Shown piece after piece: positions 51,078-60,611 of a stretch of 64,000 nucleotides of DNA; positions within the stretch are counted from its first letter, which is position 1; each line of letters starts with the position of its first letter. The DNA lies in the NCBI RefSeq assembly GCF_001418565.1, contig NZ_LIQQ01000025.1:1-64000 (forward strand), written 5' to 3'. Both the position numbers and the translations under genes were made by a program. This DNA is from Streptomyces graminilatus (GTDB lineage Bacteria; Actinomycetota; Actinomycetes; Streptomycetales; Streptomycetaceae). Under the pieces are notes generated by a model. It was given only the letters and a program-made list of their open reading frames with translations, did no database searches and had not been told where the DNA came from.

Positions 51078-52436
51078 TCAGGAGCAGTACTGCGCCTGCT
51101 TCCCGATGGACCGGTACATGCAGTCGGAGTTCTCCAGCAACTGCAACACCGCGTCCCGGTTGCGCGCGGTCTCGCGGTCGATCACCTCGTCGGGCGGGTA
51201 GAAGCCGCCACCGCCGGACTCCGGATACATCTCGAAGGTGTACGAGAAGATCTTCTGCGTGCCCCAGAGGTAGTCGTCGATCGAGCCGTCCGTGATGTAC
51301 AGGTCGCTGGACTGCTCGGGCGTGTAGCCGTTGCTGGCGGCCATCTTCCCGCCGACCGTGGCGAAGGCGTCCCGGTCGTCCTGGGTCATGCCCGACGCGG
51401 TGTCGGCGGTCGTGTACCCGAAGGGCCACAGCACCAGCTCGCTGTACGTGTGGAAGTCGATGCCGGTCTTGATCTGCTGGACCCCGCCGACGACCCGGCT
51501 GCGTACGAAGTCGGCGACCACCTTGACCTCGGGCGCGGACTCGGCCGACTTGCCTCGGTACGTCTCCGACCCGGTCGAGCCGGAGGAGCCGCCGCAGCAG
51601 CCGAAGCGGTAGTTCCAGTTGCGGTTGAGGTCCGTACCGACGTTCGACGAACCGCTGTTGGGCTGGCGGTTCTTGCGCCATGACCGGTACGAGCCGGTCG
51701 CGATGTCGTACTCGCCGCCGTCCGGGTTGAGGTCCGGGATGATCCAGATCTCGCGGGAGTCGATCATCGCCTTGACCCGGGGGTCGGTGGCGTAGGTGGA
51801 CGTCAGATTGCGCAGCAGGTAGAGCGCCATCTCTACGGTGAGGTGCTCCCGGGCGTGCTGGTGGTGGGTGAACAGCACCTCGGGCTCGGCCTCGTCGGTG
51901 CCGACGTTGTCGCTGAGCTTGATGGCGACGATGTTCCGGCCCGAGTACGAGGTACCGATGACCTGCTGGCTGGCGATGGAGGGGTTCGCCGCGACGATGG
52001 AGTTGATCTCCGCCGTCATCTCCGCGTAGTTGTGATAGCGGGAGTCGGCCGAGGGGAAGTCGAACGGCCGTACGTCGCCGGGGCCGTTGGAGCGGTTCGG
52101 GGCCGAGCCCAGCAGGGTGATCTGATAGCCGCGCCGGGCCAGTCTTCTGGCCTGGTCGGCGCGGCCCGAGACCACGACGTGCTCCTCGTCGGCCTCGTCC
52201 ACGGTCACGCCCGACGCCATGATGTCGGTGCGGACGGCGGACGTGGAGTTCGCGAAGTCGATCTCGTACTGGTGGATGTCGTCCGCCGAGGCCGCCGGGC
52301 GCTTGGCGCTGGTGGCGGTCGCGGTGGTGCCGGGTGCCGTGGAGGTGACACCGACGGCGAGAGCGAGTGACAGCAGACCGACGGCGGCGGACCGTCTGGC
52401 GCCGCGAGCGCCTGAGCCGCGTGTGCGAAGTCGCAT
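51078..52436 (-). CDS. secreted M14 zinc carboxypeptidase
   Basis: A 452-residue exported metallopeptidase. The signal peptide (basic residues 1-15, hydrophobic 17-32) precedes a propeptide-like region and an M14 catalytic domain. Zinc ligands are H194 and E197 (HAREH) and H329 (DFHTYSE), and the catalytic glutamate is E402 (FTFEMYP-like YTFEMYP). [17 protein letters not shown] carries the substrate-binding Asn-Arg. Four cysteines suggest disulfides. The ATG at 52436 has AGGAG 6 bp upstream; longer reading rejected. Confidence 0.92.
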   Translation of the reverse strand: MRLRTRGSGARGARRSAAVGLLSLALAVGVTSTAPGTTATATSAKRPAASADDIHQYEIDFANSTSAVRTDIMASGVTVDEADEEHVVVSGRADQARRLARRGYQITLLGSAPNRSNGPGDVRPFDFPSADSRYHNYAEMTAEINSIVAANPSIASQQVIGTSYSGRNIVAIKLSDNVGTDEAEPEVLFTHHQHAREHLTVEMALYLLRNLTSTYATDPRVKAMIDSREIWIIPDLNPDGGEYDIATGSYRSWRKNRQPNSGSSNVGTDLNRNWNYRFGCCGGSSGSTGSETYRGKSAESAPEVKVVADFVRSRVVGGVQQIKTGIDFHTYSELVLWPFGYTTADTASGMTQDDRDAFATVGGKMAASNGYTPEQSSDLYITDGSIDDYLWGTQKIFSYTFEMYPESGGGGFYPPDEVIDRETARNRDAVLQLLENSDCMYRSIGKQAQYCS

Positions 52437-52610
52437 GAAGTCTCCTGATTTCTCCGGGAGTTCCGGGTTCTCCGGAAGCTGGGGAGTGGAGCGTGGGGGT
52501 GGTTCTTCGGTGCGACGTACTGGTGCGGGTGTGGCGCCATGGTGCTGCTCTGACATGGGCAGGTCAAGACCGCATAAAGGCCGTTGGCGTGAACCGGGCG
52601 ACAGTGAGCC

Positions 52611-54002
52611 TCAGTTGGGGGGCGGCTGGAGCTGCTGCCACTTCGAGTCGGTGGCGATCTTCTTGAGCTGGTCGAGGGTCAGCGCGGGATTCTTCCGGGT
52701 CGGGCCGGTGATCTGGCTGGCGGAGTTGAAGGCACTGACGACCACCCGCAGACCGTCGGGCCAGTAGACGTCGGCGGTGCGCATGACGAGCCCCAGGCCC
52801 TTGTCGTCGCCGGGCCCCTGCCGGACGACGACCTTGACGCCGTCGGGCATGGTCACGGCGCCGGAGCCCGCACCGAACAACTCCTCCTCGACGTCACCCA
52901 TATCGGGCTGCACATTGATCTGGACGAAGCTCTTGCCCTTGCCGTCGTCGACGACGACATAGCCGTACTCGGTCCCGTCGCCGTCGCTCTTGCCGACCAC
53001 GGTGAGGCCCTTCGGGAGGAGACCGGAGAGCGCCGTCACGATGGCGCCGCCATCGGCCGCCGGGTTGCCGTTCGACGCCGGAGGCGTGGAAGACGCTGCT
53101 GGGGTCGACGGGGTCGACGGGGCCGAAGGGACAAATGTGGGTGACGAGGTCGATGGGGCCGATGGGGTTGGTGGGGTGCCCGTCGCGGTGGCCGCGGGAA
53201 TGGCCTTGGCAGCCCTCAGCCACGCCGGGTCGGTGACGAAGGCCCTCAACTGGCTTCCGGACAGCGGCGGTTCGGGGCGGCTGACGGGCGCGCCCTTCTC
53301 GGCGGCGGCATTCCACTCGCTCACCGACACATGCTCCCCGCCGGGTGTGACGAGGTCCGCCGTCCACAGCTTCGTGTCGATGGCGCGGTTCGCGTACTCG
53401 TACCCCTTGACGATCCTGAGCACCGCGCCGCCGGGCAGCTTGCTCCTCGTGCAGTCGTCGTACGGGACGAACGCGCGGTCCGGGCACGAGGTCTCCTCCC
53501 GGAGCGGCCCGCTTCCCGGCTCGACCCGGCCGAGGCCGACGGAGAGGGCAGCGGCGCCCTTCCCGTCGTCGAACACGGCATACGCGTGCGGACCCAGCTT
53601 CGAGTCCGTGCCCCGCGCCGACTCCTCGCTGAGCTTCCCCTCGGGGAGCAACGCCTTGAGGATGCCGAGCATTTGGGGACCGGAGAGGGGGGTGGCGGTG
53701 CCCGTGGTCGAGGTGGCGGTGCCGGTGGCATCGCCGGGCCCGACCGTGGTCCCGCCGGCCACGGCCCGCTGTCCGGAGCCGTCGCCGCCCCAGGGCACGA
53801 CGAGCGCGCCGCCCACCCCCACCAGCGCGATGGCGGCGGCGCCGCTCACGACAGCGGTTCGGCGGCGCATGCGGAGCCGGCGCCCCCGGCTCTCGCCCCC
53901 GGCGACGAGGGCGGCACGATCGGCGTCGAAGGCACCACCCGCGTCGCGCAGGGCGGCGCCGAGCCGGTCCTCGAACTGGTCGTCTCGATGGTCAACGGAC
54001 AT
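52611..54002 (-). CDS. membrane protein downstream of a SigE-family sigma factor
   Basis: About 463 residues. A short cytoplasmic N-terminus (DDQFEDRLGAALRDAGGAFD) and one transmembrane helix (about 49-70, TAVVSGAAAIALVGVGGALVVPW) precede two similar extracytoplasmic halves separated by a Pro/Ser/Thr linker. Each half has a GILKALLPEG / ALSGLLPKGL start and a YAVFDDGKG / YVVVDDGKG motif, so the protein contains an internal duplication. Its place right after a sigma factor gene suggests an anti-sigma factor, though no zinc anti-sigma motif is seen. Confidence 0.78.
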   Translation of the reverse strand: MSVDHRDDQFEDRLGAALRDAGGAFDADRAALVAGGESRGRRLRMRRRTAVVSGAAAIALVGVGGALVVPWGGDGSGQRAVAGGTTVGPGDATGTATSTTGTATPLSGPQMLGILKALLPEGKLSEESARGTDSKLGPHAYAVFDDGKGAAALSVGLGRVEPGSGPLREETSCPDRAFVPYDDCTRSKLPGGAVLRIVKGYEYANRAIDTKLWTADLVTPGGEHVSVSEWNAAAEKGAPVSRPEPPLSGSQLRAFVTDPAWLRAAKAIPAATATGTPPTPSAPSTSSPTFVPSAPSTPSTPAASSTPPASNGNPAADGGAIVTALSGLLPKGLTVVGKSDGDGTEYGYVVVDDGKGKSFVQINVQPDMGDVEEELFGAGSGAVTMPDGVKVVVRQGPGDDKGLGLVMRTADVYWPDGLRVVVSAFNSASQITGPTRKNPALTLDQLKKIATDSKWQQLQPPPN

Positions 54003-54068
54003 GGGCAACCACCACTTCTGCTGTGTACGGGAATTGTGTACCGGGAGGCATGAGGAGGGAGGCGGGCG

Positions 54069-54581
54069 TCAGTGGAGGGCGTACTCGCCGAGTTCCTCGC
54101 CGAGGAGGGTGCGCAGCCGGGCGAGTGCGCGGACGCAACGGGTGCGTACGGCGGCCGAGCTGACGTTCATCGCGCCCGCCGTCTCCTCGATGGAACGGTC
54201 CTCCCAGTAGCGCAGGACGACCACCGCCCGGTCCTTGGGCGGGAGTTGGGCGAGTGCCTCGACGAGGGTGAGCCGTATGGTCACGTCGGATCCGGCGGCG
54301 GGGGCGGCCATGTCGGGCAGTACGTCGGTGGCCCGCTCGCTGCTGCTGCGGCGCCGCTGATGCGTGAGGAAGACGCGGGTCAGCACGGTCTGCGCGTACC
54401 CCACGGGGTTGCTGGCCCGGGAGACGCGGCCCCAGTTGACGTACAGCCGCCCGAGCGTCTCCTGCACGAGGTCCTCGGCGAGATACGTGTCCCCGGCGGT
54501 GAGCAGACACGCGGAGCGGTACAGATGCCCGGCACGGGCCACCGCGAACTCCGCGTACTCGTCCGCGCGAACCTTTCTCAT
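54069..54581 (-). CDS. SigE-family ECF-type RNA polymerase sigma factor
   Basis: A 170-residue sigma factor. Region 2 (LYRSACLLTAGDTYLAEDLVQETLGRLYVNW, about 20-50) and region 4 (LAQLPPKDRAVVVLRYWEDRSIEETAGAMNVSSAAVRTR, about 110-150) are complete. The sequence fits the actinobacterial SigE-family (TIGR02983-like) group. The following gene encodes a membrane protein likely to control it. Confidence 0.92.
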   Translation of the reverse strand: MRKVRADEYAEFAVARAGHLYRSACLLTAGDTYLAEDLVQETLGRLYVNWGRVSRASNPVGYAQTVLTRVFLTHQRRRSSSERATDVLPDMAAPAAGSDVTIRLTLVEALAQLPPKDRAVVVLRYWEDRSIEETAGAMNVSSAAVRTRCVRALARLRTLLGEELGEYALH

Positions 54582-54668
54582 ACGTCCCCCTGTTGCCCGC
54601 GTCGCGCTCAGGTCGTGGGCGCGTGGTCTGCCTTCACCTCCTTGACGCGGTGAACAGGGGGAAATGTT

Positions 54669-55700
54669 TCAGTGATTGAGCGACTGGATCTCCTGGACGA
54701 CGACGGCCTGCTCGGCCCCGAACTCACCGTCGGGCAGCGCCTGCGGGTTGTTGACGCCGGTACCGGTCCAGTGGATCTTCCAGGTGATCGTGGCGCGGAG
54801 CGGGTAGGACCCGTCACCGGAGGAGCGCAGGTACCGCACTCCGCAGGGCGGCGTCCGGCCCGCCTTCCCGGTGGCGTACGGCTCCCCGATACGCCCGCCG
54901 ACGAACGCGCACACACCGGACGCGGGGTAGACCTGCGCGTCGGCGGTACCGGGTTCGATCCTCAGCGAGACGGGCTCGGCGACGGTGGTGGCCTGGATCC
55001 CGAGCACCGGCACGGACGCGGTCACGGAGACGGGCTTGAACTGCGCCGCGTCCAGCCAGGCCCAGGTGGGAAGGTTCACCTTGGTGGGGCCCGCGGGGGC
55101 GAGGGTCACTTTGGTGGAGGGGACGCGGATCTCGGCGTAGGCGAGGGCGGCGAGCATCTTCGGTGTGATCGCTTCGGGGATGTCGGCCGGAGGGGCGTCG
55201 CCGGTGTCGACCCAGAAGTAATCCTCGGTGCAGTCGAGCGCACCGGGGTCCCCCGCGCGGCCTTCACTGACGTAAGAGCCCCAGAAGTAGCCCTTGCCGG
55301 CCTTGTCCTTGTTGAAGTCCTTGTAGGGCTTGCCGTTGACGAACCGGTCCCGCTGCGTGGCGTCCCATTCGGGGCCGGTCGAATCGGCGTTCCAGACCGG
55401 CTCCCTGGCCTTCTGCAACTGCTCCGGGGTGTACATAGGTGCGTAGTAACAGGCAGGCGGAGTCCAGGTCGACGCCGAAGTGACACGGCCGGTCGACCGG
55501 CCGGAGCCGTTGTTGTCGCGGTTGAAGACGACGACCCCGGCGGTCGCGGAGAGCGTGCCCTTGCCGTCCGTATTGCCGGAGGGGCCCGTGGTGGAACCCT
55601 GCCCGTCACCGGGGCCGTACGCCACCGCCGTGCCCGACAGTCCTGCGGCGCACACGACCGCGGTCGCGCCCAGTGCCACGACCCTGCTCCACTTGGTCAC
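54669..55700 (-). CDS. secreted hypothetical protein
   Basis: A 343-residue exported protein with a clear signal peptide (VVALGATAVVCAAGLSGTAVA, cleavage near AVAYG). Cysteines near PACYYAPMYTP, ALDCTEDYFW, SGVCAFVGG and PPCGVRY suggest two disulfides. No catalytic motif recognised. The GTG at 55700 overlaps the stop of the upstream lipoprotein gene (GTGA), so the two exported proteins are coupled. Confidence 0.75.
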   Translation of the reverse strand: MTKWSRVVALGATAVVCAAGLSGTAVAYGPGDGQGSTTGPSGNTDGKGTLSATAGVVVFNRDNNGSGRSTGRVTSASTWTPPACYYAPMYTPEQLQKAREPVWNADSTGPEWDATQRDRFVNGKPYKDFNKDKAGKGYFWGSYVSEGRAGDPGALDCTEDYFWVDTGDAPPADIPEAITPKMLAALAYAEIRVPSTKVTLAPAGPTKVNLPTWAWLDAAQFKPVSVTASVPVLGIQATTVAEPVSLRIEPGTADAQVYPASGVCAFVGGRIGEPYATGKAGRTPPCGVRYLRSSGDGSYPLRATITWKIHWTGTGVNNPQALPDGEFGAEQAVVVQEIQSLNH

Positions 55701-56365
55701 GCCGTGCACGTCTCGTCCCCTCGCTTCGAGACCAGGTTGATCGACTGCCACACGCCCCGCGCGCTCTTCTCCAGGCGGGTGTTGTACAGCACGTACGGGC
55801 TCTCGCCCGAAGGCGTCCGGTCGACCTTGTTGGTCTTCCGGTTCTTGTTGAACCCCTTGCTCTCATCGGCGCAGTAGACGACGGACGCCTCCGTCTTGCC
55901 CGACAAGGTGACCTGCGGTGCGTAGTACCGAGTTGTCCCGGTGAAAGTCATGTTGGCGTTGACGTACGCCTGCACCCATGCGACCGCGTCGCTCAGCGCC
56001 TTGTCCCGGTAGTAGAAGGAAAGGCCCGGCGCACCCGTGTCGCCGCGCAGGATGGCGTCGTTCGTCGCGTCGATACGCCCGGCGGTATCCGCGAGGACAG
56101 CGTCCTTGGCCGCGTCGCCTGTCTTCCAGCTCTCGAACGTGTCCGTGACGTCGGACGGCAGCTCGATCTTCGGTCGGTCGGCGGAAGCAGCCGGCGCGGA
56201 CGCGGACGCCGTCGGGGACGCCGAGGCCCCGTTCCCGGTGTTCGCCCCGGCGATCTTGTCGTTGGCCTTCGAGCCGCCGCCGCTGTCGTCGCCGCCACAG
56301 GCGGTCAACAGCAAGGCGGCGGACGCGACGAGCGCGGCAGCAACGGGCAAAGAGCGGCGCTTCAC
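55697..56365 (-). CDS. hypothetical lipoprotein
   Basis: A 222-residue lipoprotein. The signal ends in the lipobox LTAC-GG, followed by a Ser/Ala-rich linker and a globular domain (LPSDVTDTFESWKTGDAAKDAVL; FYYRDKALSDAVAWVQAYV; YVLYNTRLEKSARGVWQSINLVS). The GTG at 56365 has GGGGAG 6 bp upstream; a longer reading to 56566 is rejected. It is coupled to the secreted protein gene that follows, which suggests a membrane-surface complex. Confidence 0.82.
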   Translation of the reverse strand: MKRRSLPVAAALVASAALLLTACGGDDSGGGSKANDKIAGANTGNGASASPTASASAPAASADRPKIELPSDVTDTFESWKTGDAAKDAVLADTAGRIDATNDAILRGDTGAPGLSFYYRDKALSDAVAWVQAYVNANMTFTGTTRYYAPQVTLSGKTEASVVYCADESKGFNKNRKTNKVDRTPSGESPYVLYNTRLEKSARGVWQSINLVSKRGDETCTA

Positions 56366-56519
56366 AGTGGACTCCCCGTGCGACAGATGTGCTGGTGAAG
56401 CCACGACGCTATCGGTGCGGCCGGTGCTCGCGCCAGGCAGGGAAGTTGCGCTCTGGCAACGGCAAAGGCCGGTCACCGCAACGCGGTCGCCGGCCATCGC
56501 TGTCGGACACGGACTCGGT

Positions 56520-56801
56520 TCAGCCGCCGTCGGCCGCCGGGGAGGCCGGAGAACCCGCAGGCGCACCCGCGCTCTTCGCGCCGCCGCCTCTACCGGCCTG
56601 CCACTTTCTCAACTCCCCTCTGAGGACGAACGCCCGAAGGACTGCGACGGCGAGGAAGAAGACGGCAAAGCCGAAAACGGCCCAGCCTCCGTCCGTGATG
56701 GTCCTGTAGAGGCACGAGCCGCCGAGGGCGAGGCAGATGGCCATGACGATGGGTTCGCGGAGCCACCAGGGAAGGAGGCGGAGTATCACGTTGATCAGCA
56801 T
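56520..56801 (-). CDS. small two-helix membrane protein
   Basis: A 93-residue protein with two transmembrane helices (about 16-33 and 41-60, GWAVFGFAVFFLAVAVLRAFVL) and an Ala/Gly/Pro-rich tail. No family recognised. It is upstream of the lipoprotein gene on the same strand with a 154-bp gap. Confidence 0.65.
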   Translation of the reverse strand: MLINVILRLLPWWLREPIVMAICLALGGSCLYRTITDGGWAVFGFAVFFLAVAVLRAFVLRGELRKWQAGRGGGAKSAGAPAGSPASPAADGG

Positions 56802-57072
56802 TCGGGCAGTGGATCAGGAGCCAACCGCTCGCGCTGTGACGGAGGCCACAATTCCAAGGGTGAGGTTTACGCGGGAAGTTGTCGAAGGTGTGAAGAAATC
56901 TGGCAGACCTGTCGGTGAAGGGTGCATCGGCCCCGATGGGAGTACCCCTTCAACTACCCTCCCCCGCACCCGACTTGTGGCATATTCGCCTTACTCTCCC
57001 GGTACTCTCCGTCGATCAAGCTCCACCATCCGTTAGATGTTCTCGAAGATTCAGTGTTGATCGGGCCATGCC

Positions 57073-58059
57073 GTGGATAAGGTGCTGGTTCAAGAGGCGT
57101 CACAGAGGCGATCTGAGGCGGTGGCCGACCACCCCGCCGCAGTGAACGGGGTGGTGTGCAGCGTGCCGACCGCGATAGCCGTCACCAGTTCCGACCTGGT
57201 GCTCCCACCGCATGACCGGCAGACCCCGCCCGCCGCCGTCCCGTCCCTCGACACCCTCGACGGCGCCCTCATGGGGCTGCACACGCTCGTCGAGCAGCAC
57301 GGTTACGTCATCGCCCTCTACCCGGCGTCCACGGACCCGGCCGTCACCCGGCGGCTGCACACCGTGCGTTCCGTCCTGGAGAGCGACCGGATCGCCCTGC
57401 TCGCCGTCGATCTGCCGCCTCTCGGACTCGCCCTGCTCGCCCAGCAGTTGAGGCAGCTCTCCGTGTGCGACTTCAGTCCGGGAGTGCTCGCCTCCGCCGC
57501 CCGGCTGCTCGCCCACTACATCTACGCCGGCGCCCACCTCGGCTCCGTCGCCAAGCTCGACCGGGTGCCCGTCTCCCTCAAGTCGCACGCCAAGTCCTGG
57601 GTGCCGGGCGCGCAGTTCGCCGTACTGGCCAATCCGCGAGCCCAGCTCGTGCGGGTCGGCCAGGAGGAGCTGGCCGGGCCCGAGTTCGGGACGCGACTGC
57701 TCGTCGCGCAGGGGCAGGCGCCGTCCGACTGGGTCACCACGACCCTCGCGCCAGCCTGGCGCGTGCAGGGAGTCGCCCCGGTGCCGCTCCCGGCGGAGTC
57801 GGCGCGCTGGTGGGGAACCGGGAAGATCGTCGAGTTCGCGGCCGGGCTGCACGACGTCTCCGTGCTCTACCAACTGGTCTCCTCCGTACGCCGTGAGGAG
57901 TGCGGCTGGTGCGGCCTCGAACTCATCGGCGACCGCTGCGGATTCTGCGCCGCACCACTCGCCCCGCCTTCTGAGCTTCCCGTGGCCCTCGGGCGGGCAG
58001 GAACCCCAGCAGCAGCATCGGGAACATCAGTACGAGCACTGCCCCGAGGCGCGACGTAA
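57073..58059 (+). CDS. zinc-ribbon hypothetical protein at the head of the tad locus
   Basis: A 328-residue cytoplasmic protein. The main domain (LDGALMGLHTLVEQHGYVIALYP; VLESDRIALLAVDLPPLGLALLAQQL) is unassigned, and a C-terminal zinc ribbon with C-x2-C (CGWCGLE) and C-x2-C (CGFC) pairs follows at about 277-294. GTG at 57073 assumed. It precedes cpaB by 106 bp in the same direction and may belong to the pilus locus. The 56802-57072 gap upstream shows no further gene. Confidence 0.75.
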   Translation: MDKVLVQEASQRRSEAVADHPAAVNGVVCSVPTAIAVTSSDLVLPPHDRQTPPAAVPSLDTLDGALMGLHTLVEQHGYVIALYPASTDPAVTRRLHTVRSVLESDRIALLAVDLPPLGLALLAQQLRQLSVCDFSPGVLASAARLLAHYIYAGAHLGSVAKLDRVPVSLKSHAKSWVPGAQFAVLANPRAQLVRVGQEELAGPEFGTRLLVAQGQAPSDWVTTTLAPAWRVQGVAPVPLPAESARWWGTGKIVEFAAGLHDVSVLYQLVSSVRREECGWCGLELIGDRCGFCAAPLAPPSELPVALGRAGTPAAASGTSVRALPRGAT

Positions 58060-58165
58060 GACATGTAAAGAGACGCACCAGGCACACCAGACACACCAGG
58101 CCCAGAAGACGCACCAGACATAGAAGACGTGTCCGTCCCCACCCCCGATCGAGGTTGTCCGCGTC

Positions 58166-58885
58166 ATGAACTCACGCCAGCGCCGCGGCGTCATCCTGCT
58201 GGTCCTCTCGACCCTGTGCGCCATCGGCGCCTTCGTCGGAGTGCTCTCGGTGATCCGCGACGTGAACTCCAAGGTCGGCCCGGAGGTGACGGCGTACCGC
58301 CTCAGGAGCGACATCGCGCCCTACAAGGTGCTCACGGCCGACCAGTTCGAGAAGATCTCCATGCCGAAGCGGTGGCTGTCGGAGACCGCCGTCACCCGCG
58401 TCTCCCAGATCCGAGGCAAGATCGCGGTGACCCGGCTGGAGAAGGGCTCGCTGCTCCAGACGGACATGATCGTCGACCGGCCCGAACTGGCCGCCGGTGA
58501 GCAGGAGATCGCGATCATGATCGACGCGTCGACCGGTGTGGCCGGAAAGATCAACCCGGGGTCGCTCGTCAACATCTACGCCACCTTCGAGGCCAAGGAC
58601 AGCGAGAAGGGCGTCGACGAGGCCAAGCTGCTCGTCACGAACGCGCGCGTCATCGACGTCGGCAAGCTCACCGCCCTCGAACCGGGGCAGTCGAGCAACG
58701 AGCGCCGGCGTACGGCGACGGAGGCCGTGCCGATCACCTTCGCGCTCAAGACCTCGGACGCCCAACGCGTCGCGTACGCCGAGTCGTTCGCCGAACACGT
58801 CCGCCTGTCCCTGGTCGCGGGCGGCGAACTGACGGCCGTCCCCGGCGCCGCCGACCGTACGTACACCCTCAACAAGGACAAGTAG
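58166..58885 (+). CDS. cpaB: CpaB/RcpC-like Flp pilus assembly protein (SAF domain)
   Basis: A 239-residue protein with one N-terminal transmembrane helix (about 9-29) and an extracytoplasmic SAF domain (APYKVLTADQFEKISMPKRW; GKIAVTRLEKGSLLQTDMI). A CpaB C-terminal region (IMIDASTGVAGKINPGSLVNIYATF) follows. CpaB links the pilus machinery to the envelope in Tad systems. Confidence 0.88.
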   Translation: MNSRQRRGVILLVLSTLCAIGAFVGVLSVIRDVNSKVGPEVTAYRLRSDIAPYKVLTADQFEKISMPKRWLSETAVTRVSQIRGKIAVTRLEKGSLLQTDMIVDRPELAAGEQEIAIMIDASTGVAGKINPGSLVNIYATFEAKDSEKGVDEAKLLVTNARVIDVGKLTALEPGQSSNERRRTATEAVPITFALKTSDAQRVAYAESFAEHVRLSLVAGGELTAVPGAADRTYTLNKDK

Positions 58886-58896
58886 GAGGCGGGGAA

Positions 58897-58980
58897 ATGA
58901 GGTCCGTACGTACGAAGCCGCGGCCCGGGGGACACTTCCGGTCCCAGCCGCAGGCATGCCTGGCGAGGGTGCGCCGATGA
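58897..58980 (+). CDS. putative 27-codon minigene between cpaB and cpaE
   Basis: ATG at 58897 sits behind AGGAGG (7 bp spacing), the best ribosome site in this operon. The frame runs 27 codons (starts MRSVRTKPRPGG, ends CLARVRR, strongly basic) and its TGA overlaps the cpaE ATG as ATGA. It could be a coupling leader for cpaE. Too short to judge by composition, and it may be incidental. Confidence 0.4.
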   Translation: MRSVRTKPRPGGHFRSQPQACLARVRR

Positions 58981-60611
58981 CCATCCGCATCCTCCCCGCC
59001 ACCGCCGACATCGAGTCCGCCCGCGCCCTGAGTACCCTCCTCAGCCGGCTCCCCGACGCCGAACCGGCCCCGCCCGTCGCCGACTCGACCGCGCTGCTCG
59101 ACACCCTGGCCGCGCTGGCCGCCGAGTCCCTCGACGAGCTGCCCGAAGTCGTCCTCGTGCACGAGCGGATAGGGCCCGTCCCGGCCCTCGACCTCGTACG
59201 CGACCTCGTACTGCGCTTCCCGGCCGTCGGCGTCGTCCTCATCACCGCCGACCCCAGCACCAGCGTCCTCACCGCCGCCATGGACTCCGGCGCCCGTGGC
59301 ATCGTCCAACTGCCCCTCGGGTACGAGGCCCTGGCCGAGCGCGTGCAGGCGGCGGCGGCCTGGTCGTCGGGCATGCGGCGCCATCTCGGCAGCACCGCAC
59401 CGGAGTTGTACGCCGGGCCGGGCGGTACGGTCGTCACCGTGACCGGCGCCAAGGGCGGCGTCGGCGCCACCGTCACGGCCGTCCAACTCGCCCTCGCCGC
59501 AAGGGCGTCGGGCCACACCGTCGCCCTGCTCGACCTGGACCTCCAGTCGGGGGACGTGGCCTCCTACCTGGACGTCCAGTTCCGCAGGTCGATCGCCGAC
59601 CTCGCCGCCATCAACGACATCAACCCGCGTGTCCTCCAGGACGCCGTCTTCACCCACGACACCGGCATCGGCCTGCTCCTCGCCCCCGCCGAGGGCGAAC
59701 GCGGCGAGGAGGTCACCGACAGGGTGACCCGCCAGGTCATCGCCACTCTGCGCTCGCGGCACGAGATCGTGGTCGTCGACTGCGGCGCCCGGATGGACTC
59801 GGCCACGGCCGCCGCCGTCGAGATGGCCGACCACGCCCTGCTCCTCGTCACCCCGGACGTCGTCGCCGTACGCGCAGCCAAACGCATGGTCCGCCTCTGG
59901 GACCGCCTCCAGATCCGCAAGGCCGAGGAGACCCTGACCGTCGTCAACCGGCAGTCGAAGGGTACGGAGATCCAGCCCTCGCTGGTCGAGAAGGTCACCG
60001 GCACCAAGGTCGCCCGGTCCACGATTCCCGCCGCCTTCAAGGAACTTCAGGGCGTCGTGGACGCGGGGCGCCTCCAGGACCTGGACGCCCGGTCGACCGT
60101 CAAGCAGGCACTGTGGGCGCTGGCGGGGGAGTTGGGGCTGGTCGTCGCCCAGGAAGGGGGCGGCGGCAAACGGCGCAAGTCATCGTCGTCGTCGGACCGG
60201 GGCGCGCTCGCCCTGCGGCGGCGCCTGGACAAGGGCGGCGACCGAGGGGCCATCACTCTCGAATTCGCGGGCATGTTCCCGCTGTTGCTCGTCGTGATGA
60301 GCATCCTGTGGCAGTGCGTGCTGTACGGGTACACGTACTCGCTGGCCGGCAACGCGGCGGACGAGGCGGCCCGCGCGGCCACAGCGGCGTACGCCATGGA
60401 CCCCGGAGCCTACGGGGGCGCCTGCCAGAGCGCGGGCGCCGAACACCTCCCCGGAGCCTGGAGCGGCGCCGCGATCAGCTGCGGTCCCGAGGGCGAGGTC
60501 ATGAAGGCCACCGTCAGGGCCCAAGTACCGCTGTTCTTCCCGGGGTTCGACGTCAACTGGCGGGTCGAAGGCGAGGCGGGCGCGGCGCTGGAGGGGGACG
60601 AGGGCAGATGA
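58977..60611 (+). CDS. CpaE/TadZ-like ATPase fused to a TadE pseudopilin-like domain
   Basis: A 544-residue fusion in one uninterrupted frame. A divergent receiver-like domain (about 1-130) precedes a MinD/CpaE ATPase (about 145-400) with GAKGGVGATV, which lacks the second P-loop lysine as CpaE proteins commonly do, plus LLDLDLQSGDVASYL and VVVDCGARMDS. After a KRRKSSSSS linker comes a TadE domain (about 420-544, DRGAITLEFAGMFPLLLVV). The ATPase would thus be tethered to the membrane, with the TadE part outside. ATG at 58956 is an alternative start. Confidence 0.87.
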   Translation: MTIRILPATADIESARALSTLLSRLPDAEPAPPVADSTALLDTLAALAAESLDELPEVVLVHERIGPVPALDLVRDLVLRFPAVGVVLITADPSTSVLTAAMDSGARGIVQLPLGYEALAERVQAAAAWSSGMRRHLGSTAPELYAGPGGTVVTVTGAKGGVGATVTAVQLALAARASGHTVALLDLDLQSGDVASYLDVQFRRSIADLAAINDINPRVLQDAVFTHDTGIGLLLAPAEGERGEEVTDRVTRQVIATLRSRHEIVVVDCGARMDSATAAAVEMADHALLLVTPDVVAVRAAKRMVRLWDRLQIRKAEETLTVVNRQSKGTEIQPSLVEKVTGTKVARSTIPAAFKELQGVVDAGRLQDLDARSTVKQALWALAGELGLVVAQEGGGGKRRKSSSSSDRGALALRRRLDKGGDRGAITLEFAGMFPLLLVVMSILWQCVLYGYTYSLAGNAADEAARAATAAYAMDPGAYGGACQSAGAEHLPGAWSGAAISCGPEGEVMKATVRAQVPLFFPGFDVNWRVEGEAGAALEGDEGR

